A DNA stretch of 47,772 nucleotides. It comes from Sporosarcina luteola. GTDB taxonomy: Bacteria > Bacillota > Bacilli > Bacillales_A > Planococcaceae. This document shows positions 16,531-25,171 of this stretch, piece by piece (the stretch's first letter is position 1; each line of letters begins with the position of its first letter). A program made the translations under genes and the position numbers. The notes under the pieces were generated by a model. It had not been told where the DNA came from. It was given only the letters and a program-made list of their open reading frames with translations, and made no database searches. Location: the NCBI RefSeq assembly GCF_023715535.1, contig NZ_JAMBOI010000017.1:1-47772 (forward strand). The letters run 5' to 3'.

Positions 16531-18870
16531 ATGGAATCAAATTTTCAGCAGGAGCAGCAAAGAGTGGACGAAGTTATGAAAGTCATTACGGGACGGATTC
16601 GCCAATTGGAGGAGGACACGTCACGTCAACGGAATGAGGTTGTACAGATCCGAAAGCATTTCTGGGATGAAGTCAAAGTCAATTTGGATACGTTTGACGA
16701 TTACCTAGAAACAATTATCGGATTACGACAAGAAGCGCAAGCACTGGCTGTCAGCCAAACGACTCATCGTCATGCTTCCAAACGATTGGCGACATTGCAT
16801 CGGATGAGCGAAGCTCCATACTTTGGCCGAATTGATTTCATTGAAGAAGGCGAGACAACTGAAGAACAAGTCTATATTGGAATTGCCACGTTATCTGATG
16901 ACAGTGGTGAAGACTTCCTTATCTACGACTGGCGGGCACCGATTTCTAGTGTCTACTATGATTATCAGCCAGGCGACGCTTCATATGTAACCCCCGGCGG
17001 CGTAATCCAAGGCAGATTGGAGAAAAAGTGGCAATATCTTATTCGCGGCGGAGTTCTGCAATCGATGTTTGACACGAGTCTCACAATTGGAGACGAGGTA
17101 CTGCAGCAAGTGCTAGGCAAAGGCACTGACAAACATATGCACAGCATCGTTGCTACGATTCAACAAGAGCAAAACAGAATCATCCGGCATGATCACCGAA
17201 AGCTTCTTATCGTTCATGGACCTGCCGGCAGCGGTAAGACATCAGCCGCCTTGCAACGGATCGCTTATTTGCTCTACAAATACCGTGACAGTCTGAATGC
17301 CGACCAGATCATTCTATTTTCACCGAACACATTGTTCAACAGCTACGTGTCCAATGTACTGCCCGAGCTCGGTGAAGAGAATATGCAACAAGTCACATTT
17401 CAGGAATATGTAAGTCATCGGTTAAGCAAGAATTATCAAGTTGAAAATCCATATGATCAATTAGAATACGTTCTAACTGCAACGGATTCTCCTTCCTATC
17501 AGTCAAGGGCAGCAAGCATCCGATTCAAGGCTTCCCCCCTCTTCTTCGAAGCGATTGAAGCCTATAGAGAATCATTAGAGGTATCCGGCATGCTATTCAA
17601 AGACTTGCTCTTACGAGGAAAACCGATTGTATCCGGGGAGCAAATTGCCGAACGGTTTAACCGGAAAGACACTTCCCTCCGCTTCCATAATCGGCTTGAA
17701 AAGCTGAAGGATTGGCTGCTGAACAAACTAAAAGAAGCACAAAAAGTTGAACAGCATGAATCGTGGGTGCAGGAGAGAATCGAACTGCTTAGCGATGAGG
17801 AATATAATAAAGCACATGCGTACTTAGCAAAAAAGCGAGGGTTTAAAAGAGACTCCATCGCCGATTATGAGATGGACACCAAAGAACTGGCCCAGTTGAT
17901 TGTACAGCAAAGATTGAAGCCTTTACGGAAACAGGTGCGGGAATTTGAGTTCATCGACATGAAGGGCATCTATAAGCAGCTATTCACCGATCCTTTGGCA
18001 ATAAAACAATGGATGAACGGGGACACACCTGCGGAATGGCCAGCCATCTGCCAAGCTACCCTAACCATGTTGGATGAAGATCAATTGCATTACGAAGATG
18101 CTACGCCATTTTTATTATTGAATGAGCTTATCAAGGGATTTCAGGCAAATCGTACAATTAAACATATCGTCGTTGACGAAGCGCAAGATTATTCACCTTT
18201 TCAATTCGAGTTTTTGAGACGACTGTTTCCATCTGCCAAGATGACGGTGTTAGGTGATTTTAATCAGGCGATATTTGCCCATGCAAGTGATACTTCTGAT
18301 TTCAATATACTTACAAATATATTTAGTTCCGATGAAACGGAAGTGATCAATATGGCAAGAAGCTACCGATCCACAAAGCCGATCATTGAGTTTACACGGA
18401 AACTAGTGCCAAATGGAGATCAGATCGTCCCCTTCGAACGCGAAGGCGACATGCCAGTTCTGAAGCAAGTGGACAATCATGTAGAGCTGTACCGCAGCAT
18501 CGTTTCCAAAGTCGCTGATTACCAAGACGCCGGCTATAACACCATTGCAATCATATGCAAATCAGCCGATGAAAGCAGAAGTGCATTTGAAGCCTTATCG
18601 GCAATTGATGACATCAAGCTGTTAAGGATCGGTTCAATGGAATATGAGCAAGGTGTCATTGTCGTACCAGCATATTTGGCTAAAGGCATCGAATTCGACG
18701 CCGTCATTATTTATGATGCATCGAAGCATGTTTACTGCGACGAGAGCCTTCGCAGGATTTTCTATACCGCATGCACAAGGGCGATGCATGATTTGCAACT
18801 GTACAGCGTTGGAGAACCTACCCCGCTGTTAGAAACCGTTCCACGGGATTGTTTCATCTTAGCTAAATAG
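16531..18870 (+). CDS. helD: HelD, RNA polymerase-associated SF1 helicase
   Basis: UvrD-like ATPase of 779 residues that binds RNA polymerase and helps free it from DNA and nucleic acids (known for Bacillus HelD). The N-terminal 80 residues are a charged coiled coil (the arm that enters the secondary channel in the family). Walker A HGPAGSGKTSAALQRIAY is near residue 229, Walker B DEAQDYSPFQFEFLRRLFP near 550, GDFNQAIF and RSYRSTKPI follow. The C-terminal helicase block is AKGIEFDAVIIYDA. ATG 16531 with AAAGGAG is preferred; a GTG nine bases upstream overlaps the ribosome site. Single gene, divergent from the sugar operon. Confidence 0.94.
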   Translation: MESNFQQEQQRVDEVMKVITGRIRQLEEDTSRQRNEVVQIRKHFWDEVKVNLDTFDDYLETIIGLRQEAQALAVSQTTHRHASKRLATLHRMSEAPYFGRIDFIEEGETTEEQVYIGIATLSDDSGEDFLIYDWRAPISSVYYDYQPGDASYVTPGGVIQGRLEKKWQYLIRGGVLQSMFDTSLTIGDEVLQQVLGKGTDKHMHSIVATIQQEQNRIIRHDHRKLLIVHGPAGSGKTSAALQRIAYLLYKYRDSLNADQIILFSPNTLFNSYVSNVLPELGEENMQQVTFQEYVSHRLSKNYQVENPYDQLEYVLTATDSPSYQSRAASIRFKASPLFFEAIEAYRESLEVSGMLFKDLLLRGKPIVSGEQIAERFNRKDTSLRFHNRLEKLKDWLLNKLKEAQKVEQHESWVQERIELLSDEEYNKAHAYLAKKRGFKRDSIADYEMDTKELAQLIVQQRLKPLRKQVREFEFIDMKGIYKQLFTDPLAIKQWMNGDTPAEWPAICQATLTMLDEDQLHYEDATPFLLLNELIKGFQANRTIKHIVVDEAQDYSPFQFEFLRRLFPSAKMTVLGDFNQAIFAHASDTSDFNILTNIFSSDETEVINMARSYRSTKPIIEFTRKLVPNGDQIVPFEREGDMPVLKQVDNHVELYRSIVSKVADYQDAGYNTIAIICKSADESRSAFEALSAIDDIKLLRIGSMEYEQGVIVVPAYLAKGIEFDAVIIYDASKHVYCDESLRRIFYTACTRAMHDLQLYSVGEPTPLLETVPRDCFILAK

Positions 18871-18987
18871 AAACTTCAAAATTGTGAAGTTCTTCGGGAA
18901 CTCCGGATATAAAACTGGCGTCCTTTTGTAGGCGTAGTTTAAATATTTTTGATATTCTATATATAAATTCAGAGGAGGGGAAATTAC

Positions 18988-19680
18988 ATGAAATCCAAAT
19001 TATTAATAGGTTCGATTGTTCTTGTGACTGGTATTTCAATCACGGTGGTATGTATATACACGGGTATGAAGAACGTAAGCGCCGACAACGAAATAGAGAA
19101 CATAAAAATGGAGCACGCAAAAGCTGACAACGATATAGAGAACATAAAGGTTGTAGAAGAAACAAAGGAATCGACCGAACCCCTAACTAAAGCCTACGAC
19201 AAGGAAGAAATCGGCATGTGGATTTCTGAAATAAATGCAATCCTTTCCGCACCGTTGGATGATCCTCGTTTGATAGAAGCGAACTACGACGAAGGGTTCG
19301 AATATTACTTGAAAGCACAACAAGTCAAGGACTTGTACCCAAATACAGAAGATTTAAGTGGCACTGAATTTGGAATTGAATATGATAATTTGACCATGTT
19401 TGCGAATTGGATATTGCATGAACAATTTGTTCGCACGGCTCATTTAGACTCGTACGGGCGAGCAAAGGAAGATACATCTCTTTCCGACAAATGGAAACCG
19501 GTCCATCATAATATGAGACAATCGTTCGAATACTTGAAGCAGCTAGCGAATGACCTTGACGTTGCGCTTAATCATGACGGGCAAGGCGAAACGTTTGGCG
19601 TGACCCATCTATTGAAAGGCGACAAGGTTTCCAAAATGGAAGCCTTTGGCACAGGGAAATCGAGTAGGATGGATGATTGA
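18988..19680 (+). CDS. Membrane-anchored protein of unknown function
   Basis: Not recognised. 230 residues: one N-terminal hydrophobic segment (LLIGSIVLVTGISITVVCIY, residues 5-24), then a charged linker with a small internal duplication (ADNEIENIK and ADNDIENIK), then a mostly helical acidic domain outside the membrane. It carries no cysteine after the hydrophobic segment that would make a lipobox. ATG start with a strong GAGGAGGGG site. It stands alone after helD. Codon use resembles the neighbours, so it is probably a real gene. Confidence 0.75.
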   Translation: MKSKLLIGSIVLVTGISITVVCIYTGMKNVSADNEIENIKMEHAKADNDIENIKVVEETKESTEPLTKAYDKEEIGMWISEINAILSAPLDDPRLIEANYDEGFEYYLKAQQVKDLYPNTEDLSGTEFGIEYDNLTMFANWILHEQFVRTAHLDSYGRAKEDTSLSDKWKPVHHNMRQSFEYLKQLANDLDVALNHDGQGETFGVTHLLKGDKVSKMEAFGTGKSSRMDD

Positions 19681-19798
19681 TTAACTCCCGACTTCTTCTC
19701 GCACCATGGAATCCTTGGAAACTCCGATGGAAGTACCCCTTATTTCAACTTATTGCAGTCGAGCATACGGGTGCTTTTTATTATGGTAGAGTGACAAA

Positions 19799-20332
19799 AT
19801 GAAAAAAATGATATATATCGCTTCCTTAACCTTATCCTCCATCGTTCTATTGTTTCTTATCATGAAGTTTTTTGGATTTGCTATTGTAGTCAATAGAACA
19901 ATTATTGATAAATGGATGGCATTGATTGCCCTCTTTTCTTTACCTACTTCTATTCACATGTTAATAAATAAAGAAAACTTAAATATGTTGAATGTACGCA
20001 CAATTCTTGTAGCAATCATCGTACTCATGTGGTGTAACTGGTCATTTCGCGTACAGCCTATTTATACAGCTTATGTCGAAAATAATAATATTCTTGCAAA
20101 ACCGTACTTAATCTCTGAAAAGAAGAATTCAAAAACACCACTAATTGAAGATGTTATTTATACTAAGTACACTATATATAAATCCATTACCCCCGTTCTC
20201 TTTAAAAAAGACTCAAAAGTCGTTGAGGAACGTGGCATAATAATGTTCAAGGAAAATATAGTAAAAACGGTTGAAATAGATGGAAAAATCTATATTAAAA
20301 CTGACAATAGTCGTTTATTGCCGATTAAATAG
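19799..20332 (+). CDS. Small membrane protein of unknown function
   Basis: Not recognised. 177 residues with three hydrophobic segments at about 5-30, 41-57 and 66-84, then a hydrophilic, lysine-rich C-terminal half probably outside the cell (with the repeat-like KSITPVLFKKDSKVVEERG). The ATG has only a weak site (GTAGAG). Its AT-rich codon use is unlike the genes around it and may point to a separate origin. Confidence 0.6.
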   Translation: MKKMIYIASLTLSSIVLLFLIMKFFGFAIVVNRTIIDKWMALIALFSLPTSIHMLINKENLNMLNVRTILVAIIVLMWCNWSFRVQPIYTAYVENNNILAKPYLISEKKNSKTPLIEDVIYTKYTIYKSITPVLFKKDSKVVEERGIIMFKENIVKTVEIDGKIYIKTDNSRLLPIK

Positions 20333-20530
20333 CAGAGGACGCAAGTTATAAATTTTGCAGGTAGCGAGTATCCTAGGTTTCCACTAAACCCAGTAGACAA
20401 CCACCTTATAAAACTGTAACTTACTCCCGCAATTTTAGAAACCTCAATACAGAGTGCCCGCGGACCATACACACTAAATTTTGGCAATTTAGAGCCTTTA
20501 GCCGCGGTGATGACTACAGTCTTTTGATTA

Positions 20531-20620
20531 CAAGAGCCATTTGTATTTTTTCAATGGATCGGCACCGCCTGTATCATCGGCATGATTTGATTGCTAGCGG
20601 TAAATAAAAAAACACCATAA
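20531..20620 (+). pseudogene. C-terminal remnant of an EamA/DMT transporter
   Basis: The reading EPFVFFQWIGTACIIGMI, a stop, then LLAVNKKTP and a second stop matches the typical last helix of EamA transporters (EPFTFFQWIGTALI...). An in-frame TGA breaks it and the upstream coding part is gone. Judged from the family pattern, not from an alignment. Confidence 0.55.
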
Positions 20621-20628
20621 TACAGAAA

Positions 20629-20673
20629 AGGGTTGCCCAGAAAGTAAGTTTTCACTGACTTTCTGGACACCCC
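20629..20673. terminator. Terminator of the TCCAGAAAGT family
   Basis: Arms GGGTTGCCCAGAAAGT / ACTTTCTGGACACCCC, with a wobble and a mismatch, followed by TTTTGTT. It sits between the two transporter remnants, just as the copy at 22236-22282 sits after the intact EamA gene. Confidence 0.75.
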
Positions 20674-20675
20674 TT

Positions 20676-20850
20676 TTGTTATGCTTCCGTTTCTTGTAAT
20701 GTACCTTTAAATCTCGTTTACGGTTCCTTTTTCTTACTACGAAATCTAAGGTACATACTATATAAAAGCAGCGATATGATAATGAAAATGGTGCCTATTT
20801 AATCATAGGCCGCGATGCTTACACCTTGGAATACTTGAATGAAAGAAGGG
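20676..20850 (-). pseudogene. Decayed copy of the 3' end of the EamA gene at 22287-23264
   Basis: On the minus strand the end reads FKGTLQETEA plus stop, with the last residues LQETEA identical to the intact gene. Further upstream QVFQGVSI matches QIFQGASV of that gene. Stops and frameshifts interrupt the rest. The similarity continues into the terminator, so gene end and terminator were duplicated together. Confidence 0.7.
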
Positions 20851-20990
20851 GCTATCCTGCTCCTAGATATTACGGAAGTTTCTTATGAGGGTATTCAACA
20901 GTCTGTCCTTGCTTTAAAATAATTAATGGATGTTCAATAGACAGCTGTCGTAGATTTGCATCCGAAGGCAGAAACAGAACAAACAGTTTA

Positions 20991-21344
20991 TCACTTTCTA
21001 CATTTTTCTCTAATTTCAAATGATACCTGATAGACTATCTTCTTCACTTCATTATTTTGCACAGCTCCAACTATAATATCCATTTCACCCATATTGAAAA
21101 CAGTATAATCAAAATATACGTCTTGATTAGTTCGATATATTTGTGACGCAGTGGTTTTCTTTTTAAAAATAAAACCTTCTCTGAGGACGGGTTGATAGTT
21201 ATTCCCATCAACATAGATTTTAATACTAGCATCACCTAATACATACTTCTCAAAAGGTTCCTTATTGGATTTGGAGCTTAATAAGAGGATGGGCAATCCA
21301 ATTGCTATTATAACCAAAGTCACTACAGTTTTCCAATTCCTCAT
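20991..21344 (-). CDS. Small membrane-anchored protein of unknown function
   Basis: Not recognised. 117 residues: one N-terminal membrane helix (VVTLVIIAIGLPILLLSS, 7-24) and a beta-rich outer part (DASIKIYVDGNNYQPVLREG). The ATG has an AAGGTGG site. The stop codon of a broken open frame lies 16 bp upstream (21360-21488), as if the gene was once second in an operon. Confidence 0.55.
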   Translation of the reverse strand: MRNWKTVVTLVIIAIGLPILLLSSKSNKEPFEKYVLGDASIKIYVDGNNYQPVLREGFIFKKKTTASQIYRTNQDVYFDYTVFNMGEMDIIVGAVQNNEVKKIVYQVSFEIREKCRK

Positions 21345-21359
21345 TCGGCAACCACCTTA

Positions 21360-21488
21360 TTAATTGGCTCTTATACGCCCACTGCTAGATGGACCAGCTA
21401 CTTCATACGGCATACCAAGATTATTGATGAGACAAATAGCCAATAGCTTTCCAATAACTTTTAAATAATTGGAAACCACTTGATTACA
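21360..21488 (-). pseudogene. C-terminal piece of an unidentified gene
   Basis: An open stretch of 42 codons ends ...LINNLGMPYEVAGPSSSGRI then RAN and TAA TAA. It looks protein-like but has no start or ribosome site and is closed upstream by TAG. The spacing to the following gene is operon-like. I do not recognise the family. Confidence 0.3.
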
Positions 21489-21752
21489 CTAACGCTTTAA
21501 ACTATTTGTCAATATACACTGAATCTAACTAAAGATATCTTGTATCCCGATATAACTACTCTACTTTTTTCACTATATGAAACTTATTACATATCTCTCC
21601 TTGTGTCTTTCCTATCGACCTAATAAAAAGCTTACGTTATTTACCCCCAGAGAATGAACAGAGTATTAGCGAAAACACCGATACTTGGAAAAATATGTTG
21701 CCGATTTAAACCCCTTTGGATATGATAATCGTAAAGGGATGGTGAATTTTCA
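21489..21752. other. AT-rich intergenic region
   Basis: No gene, dyad or clear promoter was recognised. Confidence 0.4.
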
Positions 21753-22223
21753 ATGAAGAATGAAATTGAAGATTTATTTGACAGGGATAAACCACATGAA
21801 TCGAAAATGAAAGTGGAAAGAAAAGACGGAGAACCAACTGCGGCTTTCAAAGGTGCTTCCTGGGCAGCTCTGCTTATTGGGGGCTCGGCTTATCTGATAG
21901 GGTTGTTCAATGCAGGAATGGAGCTGAATGAAAAAGGGTATTATTTTGCAATATTGATATTCGGACTCTATTCGTCTGTGTCTTTACAAAAAGCCGTAAG
22001 GGATAAAGATGAAGGAATTCCCGTTACGAATATTTACTACGGCATCAGTTGGCTTGCACTAGTTATATCGATTTCATTAATGGGCATTGGTCTATACAAT
22101 GCAGGCAGTATTGTCTTAAGTGAAAAAGGGTTTTATGCCATGGCTTTCGTTCTGAGTATATTTGCGGCTATCACCGTCCAGAAAAATGTCAGAGATACGC
22201 AGAAAGCTAGAGGGTTAGAGTAA
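21753..22223 (+). CDS. YiaAB two-helix domain membrane protein
   Basis: 156 residues with two copies of the YiaA/YiaB domain: ASWAALLIGGSAYLIGLFNA... ending LQKAVRDK (about 31-84) and SWLALVISISLMGIGLYNAG... ending VQKNVRD (about 94-149). Each copy holds two membrane helices with an NAG motif and a short EKGYYF/EKGFYA turn. The family is found in many bacteria and its role is unknown. ATG start with a GGGATGGTG site. Single gene, followed by a bidirectional terminator shared with the EamA gene. Confidence 0.85.
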   Translation: MKNEIEDLFDRDKPHESKMKVERKDGEPTAAFKGASWAALLIGGSAYLIGLFNAGMELNEKGYYFAILIFGLYSSVSLQKAVRDKDEGIPVTNIYYGISWLALVISISLMGIGLYNAGSIVLSEKGFYAMAFVLSIFAAITVQKNVRDTQKARGLE

Positions 22224-22235
22224 AGATAACTTTTA

Positions 22236-22282
22236 GGGGCTGTCCAGAAATTCAGTGAAAACTGATTTTCTGAGACAGCCCC
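22236..22282. terminator. Bidirectional terminator between the YiaAB and EamA genes
   Basis: GGGGCTGT.CAGAAA / TTTTCTG..ACAGCCCC with an internal CAGT/ACTG, followed by TTTG. It serves two convergent genes and belongs to the GTCCAGA hairpin family. Confidence 0.8.
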
Positions 22283-22286
22283 TTTG

Positions 22287-23264
22287 TTATGCTTCCGTTT
22301 CCTGCAATCTGCCTCTGAAATCCTCTTTCGATTCCCTTTTCTTCTGCTGTAACCGAAGAAAAATATTGTTTAACAGTAAGGAAATAATAATGAAAACGGT
22401 ACCGATATAATCATAAGCTGTGACACTTGCGCCTTGAAAAATTTGAATGACTAACGTTGTGACGGGTACAAAGTTAAGAAATAACAACCCGTTCAACGGC
22501 GTGATAACACTCACGCCGTAGTTCCACCCGACCAGTGCAATAACACCTGGGAAGATTACCATAAAAGCGATATGAGGGCTTGTAATGGTCAACGTTTCGA
22601 CGGTTGGAACCGAGACATATCCTGTAAGCGTCACTCCAATTACGACAACAGCCGCAGTAGCCGTTCCGAGCAAACAGCTTAATGCGGAATAACGCAATGC
22701 AGACCAGCCATCGTTACTGAATCGGGTACCACCAATTGTGTACACAACCCACCCAACGACTGCGATAAAGATCAATAAAGATGGAATGATGGCATTAGAT
22801 GCTGTAAAAAAGGCACCTATATCACCTTTTGTTACGACTAGCGATGCACCAACGAAGCCAATAACCACGCAAAACATCGTAAATGCATGAGGCCGTTGTT
22901 TTATAAACACCCAAGCAATAATGATAGATATCATCGGCATTAATGATTCCATAATAGAGGCAATCATTGTACCTGGGTTGCCTAATAGATCCTGTCCCCA
23001 GAAAATGAGTAAATTATATACCGCAAAGGCCATTGTTCCGAAAAACCAGAGGAGCAGTCCCTTCCCTTCAAAGCGAAAAGCTTGCTTCCCTTCCTTCCAT
23101 AACAACCAGACAACTAAAATGATCGTTACAAAACCATAACGTAAAAGTGTAAAATAAAATGGGTCTATATGGTGAAACGCATGATTCGCTACGGGAAACA
23201 TTGCTCCCCAGGATATTGCGGATATCAAGCATAAAATAGCAGCCCATACTACAGTGTTCTTCAT
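22287..23264 (-). CDS. EamA-family DMT transporter
   Basis: Membrane transporter of 325 residues with ten predicted helices in two EamA halves. The first half contains SAISWGAMFPVANHAF and GQDLLGNPGTMIASIMESLMPMISIII, the second VIALVGWNYGVSVITPLNGLLFLNFVPVT. The substrate (an amino acid, metabolite or toxin) is unknown. ATG with GAGGAGAT. It is divergent from a LysR regulator with a 139-bp gap, the usual arrangement of a regulator and its target. A decayed copy of its end lies at 20676-20850. Confidence 0.9.
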   Translation of the reverse strand: MKNTVVWAAILCLISAISWGAMFPVANHAFHHIDPFYFTLLRYGFVTIILVVWLLWKEGKQAFRFEGKGLLLWFFGTMAFAVYNLLIFWGQDLLGNPGTMIASIMESLMPMISIIIAWVFIKQRPHAFTMFCVVIGFVGASLVVTKGDIGAFFTASNAIIPSLLIFIAVVGWVVYTIGGTRFSNDGWSALRYSALSCLLGTATAAVVVIGVTLTGYVSVPTVETLTITSPHIAFMVIFPGVIALVGWNYGVSVITPLNGLLFLNFVPVTTLVIQIFQGASVTAYDYIGTVFIIISLLLNNIFLRLQQKKRESKEDFRGRLQETEA

Positions 23265-23403
23265 GATGTTCTATCTCCTCTGCTTACTATCTCCGTATAA
23301 CATTAAACCACAGGTTCGGTATCTCTCAAAATGAACATTAATGATGTCCTCCATCTCAATTAGTGATATCATAGAAAAAGTGTCAGCTGATAGGAGTGAT
23401 CAT

Positions 23404-24282
23404 ATGGAATTTAAAGACTTAGAGATTTTTCAAATGGTTGCACAAAAAGGTACGATTACCGAAGCTGCAAAAGAATTAAGTTACGTCCAATCCAATATCA
23501 CCTCTAGAATAAAAAAACTTGAGACTGAAATGAATACAGCTCTATTTAACCGCCATAGCCGCGGAATGACGCTAACACCTGAAGGAAAAAAACTACTGGT
23601 CTATTCCGAGAAAATTCTAGATCTAACAAATGAAATGAAAAAAGTTGTTCAAAGCAAAACTGAACCAGCGGGCAAACTTGAGATTGGAACTGTCGAAACC
23701 GTTATGAAATTGCCGGTTATATTAGCTGCCTATAATAAAAAGTATAAAAATGTAGACTTATCACTCCTTACAGGCGTTACACACCAACTCCAAAACGATG
23801 TATTACATCACCGATTGGACGGTGCATTCGTAACAGAAATCGATCACCATCCTGAATTAGTTTCCCATGACGTTTTTCAAGAGGAGCTCGTCCTGATCTC
23901 AGATAAGACGAAGACTTCACTTGAACAACTTATAGGGGAGCCAATCCTTTGCTTTAGTGAAGGATGCGGTTACCGGGCAAGACTGGCAAATTGGTATAAA
24001 GATCAGAACATAACACCACAAAAACTGATGGAGTTCGGGACGTTGGAAACGATTTTGGGAAGCGTTACGATGGGGCTTGGCATTACGTTCGTCCCCAAAT
24101 CAGCCGTTGCCCATTTGGAAGAAAGAGGACTCGTCCACTGCCACTACTTGCCTGAGAAATATAGCAAAGTCAATACAGTGTTTATACGTAGAAAAGACGC
24201 TTATTTAACATCTACACTCGAAAAGTTTATCGAAACGTTCGAGCAGGTCGATGGGGAAATGGCTTACCCGCTAGCGAAGTAA
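23404..24282 (+). CDS. LysR-family transcriptional regulator
   Basis: 292-residue LysR regulator. The winged helix at residues 1-60 (MEFKDLEIFQMVAQKGTITEAAKEL, SYVQSNITSRIKKLE) is followed by an effector-binding domain with YRARLANWY and MGLGITFVPKSAV. The start is ATG 23404 with AGGAGTGAT; the longer frame to 23341 has no site. It is divergent from the EamA gene and probably controls it. The effector is unknown; the sequence recalls CzcR-type regulators. Confidence 0.92.
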   Translation: MEFKDLEIFQMVAQKGTITEAAKELSYVQSNITSRIKKLETEMNTALFNRHSRGMTLTPEGKKLLVYSEKILDLTNEMKKVVQSKTEPAGKLEIGTVETVMKLPVILAAYNKKYKNVDLSLLTGVTHQLQNDVLHHRLDGAFVTEIDHHPELVSHDVFQEELVLISDKTKTSLEQLIGEPILCFSEGCGYRARLANWYKDQNITPQKLMEFGTLETILGSVTMGLGITFVPKSAVAHLEERGLVHCHYLPEKYSKVNTVFIRRKDAYLTSTLEKFIETFEQVDGEMAYPLAK

Positions 24283-24305
24283 AAAGCCCTCGTAAAATAT
24301 AGAAA

Positions 24306-24355
24306 AAGCCTAATTTCTCTGTTGTTTCCAGAAGAGAGATTAGGCTTTTTTCAAT
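24306..24355. terminator. Bidirectional terminator between the LysR and DoxX genes
   Basis: AAAAGCCTAAT.TCTCT / AGAGA.ATTAGGCTTTTTT hairpin with a loop of about 11 bases; T and A tracts on both sides. Confidence 0.85.
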
Positions 24356-24362
24356 CAACTTA

Positions 24363-24737
24363 TTATGCGGCTTTTTCAGGTCCGAAAATCTTGTTATTTA
24401 AAGATAGCAATTGGCTTCCACTAATCAATAGAACAACCGCCATTGCTAATAAAGCTACATCTAGTTCATATCCTGCAGCTTCTGCTCCCATAAAACCTAG
24501 GGACAATTTAGATGTAAAGATCGCTCCCACCATCACAATTGCAATTAAAGCTGAGAAGATTCTTGTTCCGATTCCTAGGATTAATGCAATTCCTCCAAGG
24601 AGTTCAATAAAAGCAACTACATAGCCTAAGAAACCTAAAATCCCAATGCTTTCAAACCAACCTGCTACATTTCCAAGACCCATTTGGAATTTTGCAACCC
24701 CATGGATTAAGAATGTTATCCCTAAAACTACTCTCAT
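24363..24737 (-). CDS. DoxX-family membrane protein
   Basis: 124 residues with four helices, family block RVVLGITFLIHGVAKF at the N-terminus, then ELLGGIALILGIGTRI and LDVALLAMAVVLLISGSQLL. In Bacillus, DoxX relatives CatD and MhqP belong to quinone/electrophile-induced operons. The ATG at 24737 leaves the protein six or more residues shorter than the family. A good site (AGGAGAG, 24759-24767) lies too far upstream and instead fits two out-of-frame ATGs, one giving a five-codon ORF that ends four bases before this ATG. This is either translational coupling or a frameshift. The promoter has a thiol-sensor-type operator. Confidence 0.86.
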   Translation of the reverse strand: MRVVLGITFLIHGVAKFQMGLGNVAGWFESIGILGFLGYVVAFIELLGGIALILGIGTRIFSALIAIVMVGAIFTSKLSLGFMGAEAAGYELDVALLAMAVVLLISGSQLLSLNNKIFGPEKAA

Positions 24738-24791
24738 ATTTACGTTCCATTATTCATTCTCTCCTGTCTAAGATGTTTTTCTGACTATTAT

Positions 24792-24869
24792 TTACACGCC
24801 TACAGTACGTTTTCTTGTCTTGTTGCTTTCCTCACGATTGGCGCCACCTAGGTCGCTAACATTCCCCAT
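24792..24869 (-). CDS. Candidate small ORF before the DoxX gene, 25 residues
   Basis: ATG with a strong GGAGGTGAG site at good spacing opens MGNVSDLGGANREESNKTRK and five more residues, rich in charged residues, without a hydrophobic segment. No similarity recognised. It is the first reading frame after the DoxX promoter, so it is either a real small protein or a leader peptide. Confidence 0.4.
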   Translation of the reverse strand: MGNVSDLGGANREESNKTRKRTVGV

Positions 24870-24920
24870 AAAAGCACTCACCTCCAAACAAGATGTAAAT
24901 TAATAATTAAATTAAAAGGA

Positions 24921-24950
24921 AAGTAAGTTGCTTACTTAACGTAAGTTACT
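24921..24950. promoter_or_regulatory. Operator-like inverted repeats at the DoxX promoter
   Basis: GTAAGTTGCTTAC and CTTACTTAACGTAAG overlap; the last bases enter the -10 box. Repeated TTAC/GTAA half-sites recall the operators of YodB/CatR-type (DUF24) redox repressors that control catechol- and quinone-induced genes in Bacillus. The regulator is not in the window. Confidence 0.6.
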
Positions 24951-24976
24951 ATATAATTAACACAAGCAATAGTCAA
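24948..24976 (-). promoter_or_regulatory. Strong SigA promoter of the DoxX transcript
   Basis: On the minus strand TTGACT (24971-24976), 17 bp, TATAGT (24948-24953). Confidence 0.8.
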
Positions 24977-25008
24977 GTAATTAATTAACGGGAAATATTT
25001 CAGTTGGT

Positions 25009-25028
25009 TAGTATAGAGAGTTATACTA
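25009..25028. promoter_or_regulatory. 20-bp dyad upstream of ribA
   Basis: TAGTATA, six bases, TATACTA: perfect 7-bp arms, 144 bp before the ribA start. Candidate operator. No FMN riboswitch is present here. Confidence 0.45.
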
Positions 25029-25171
25029 TTAGTTAGGGGTGGTTCTAAAAACACTTTGCATTTAGGTCGTTACTATCTGACCGAAATGGTTACGTTAAAC
25101 ATATACATCAGTGTAATTTGAAAGCGGGGAAACCTCTTTCAAAAAATCTTACAAATAAAAGGAATGATCTT

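Larger units (their letters stand above)
20333..20990. other. Degenerate intergenic region with decayed transporter pieces
   Basis: About 660 bp without an intact gene. It holds a plus-strand fragment of a DMT transporter (20531-20620), a terminator (20629-20673) and a minus-strand fragment of a second one (20676-20850). Bases 20333-20530 and 20851-20990 show nothing I recognise. Confidence 0.6.

Noticed and set aside
20851..20990. Coding remnant (frame reading DITEVSYEGIQQSVLAL)
   Set aside because: Looks protein-like but is short, ends in stops and matches no family that I can name.
24980..25171. FMN riboswitch before ribA
   Set aside because: The conserved aptamer blocks (such as GGGGCAGGG) are absent; only a plain 20-bp dyad is seen.
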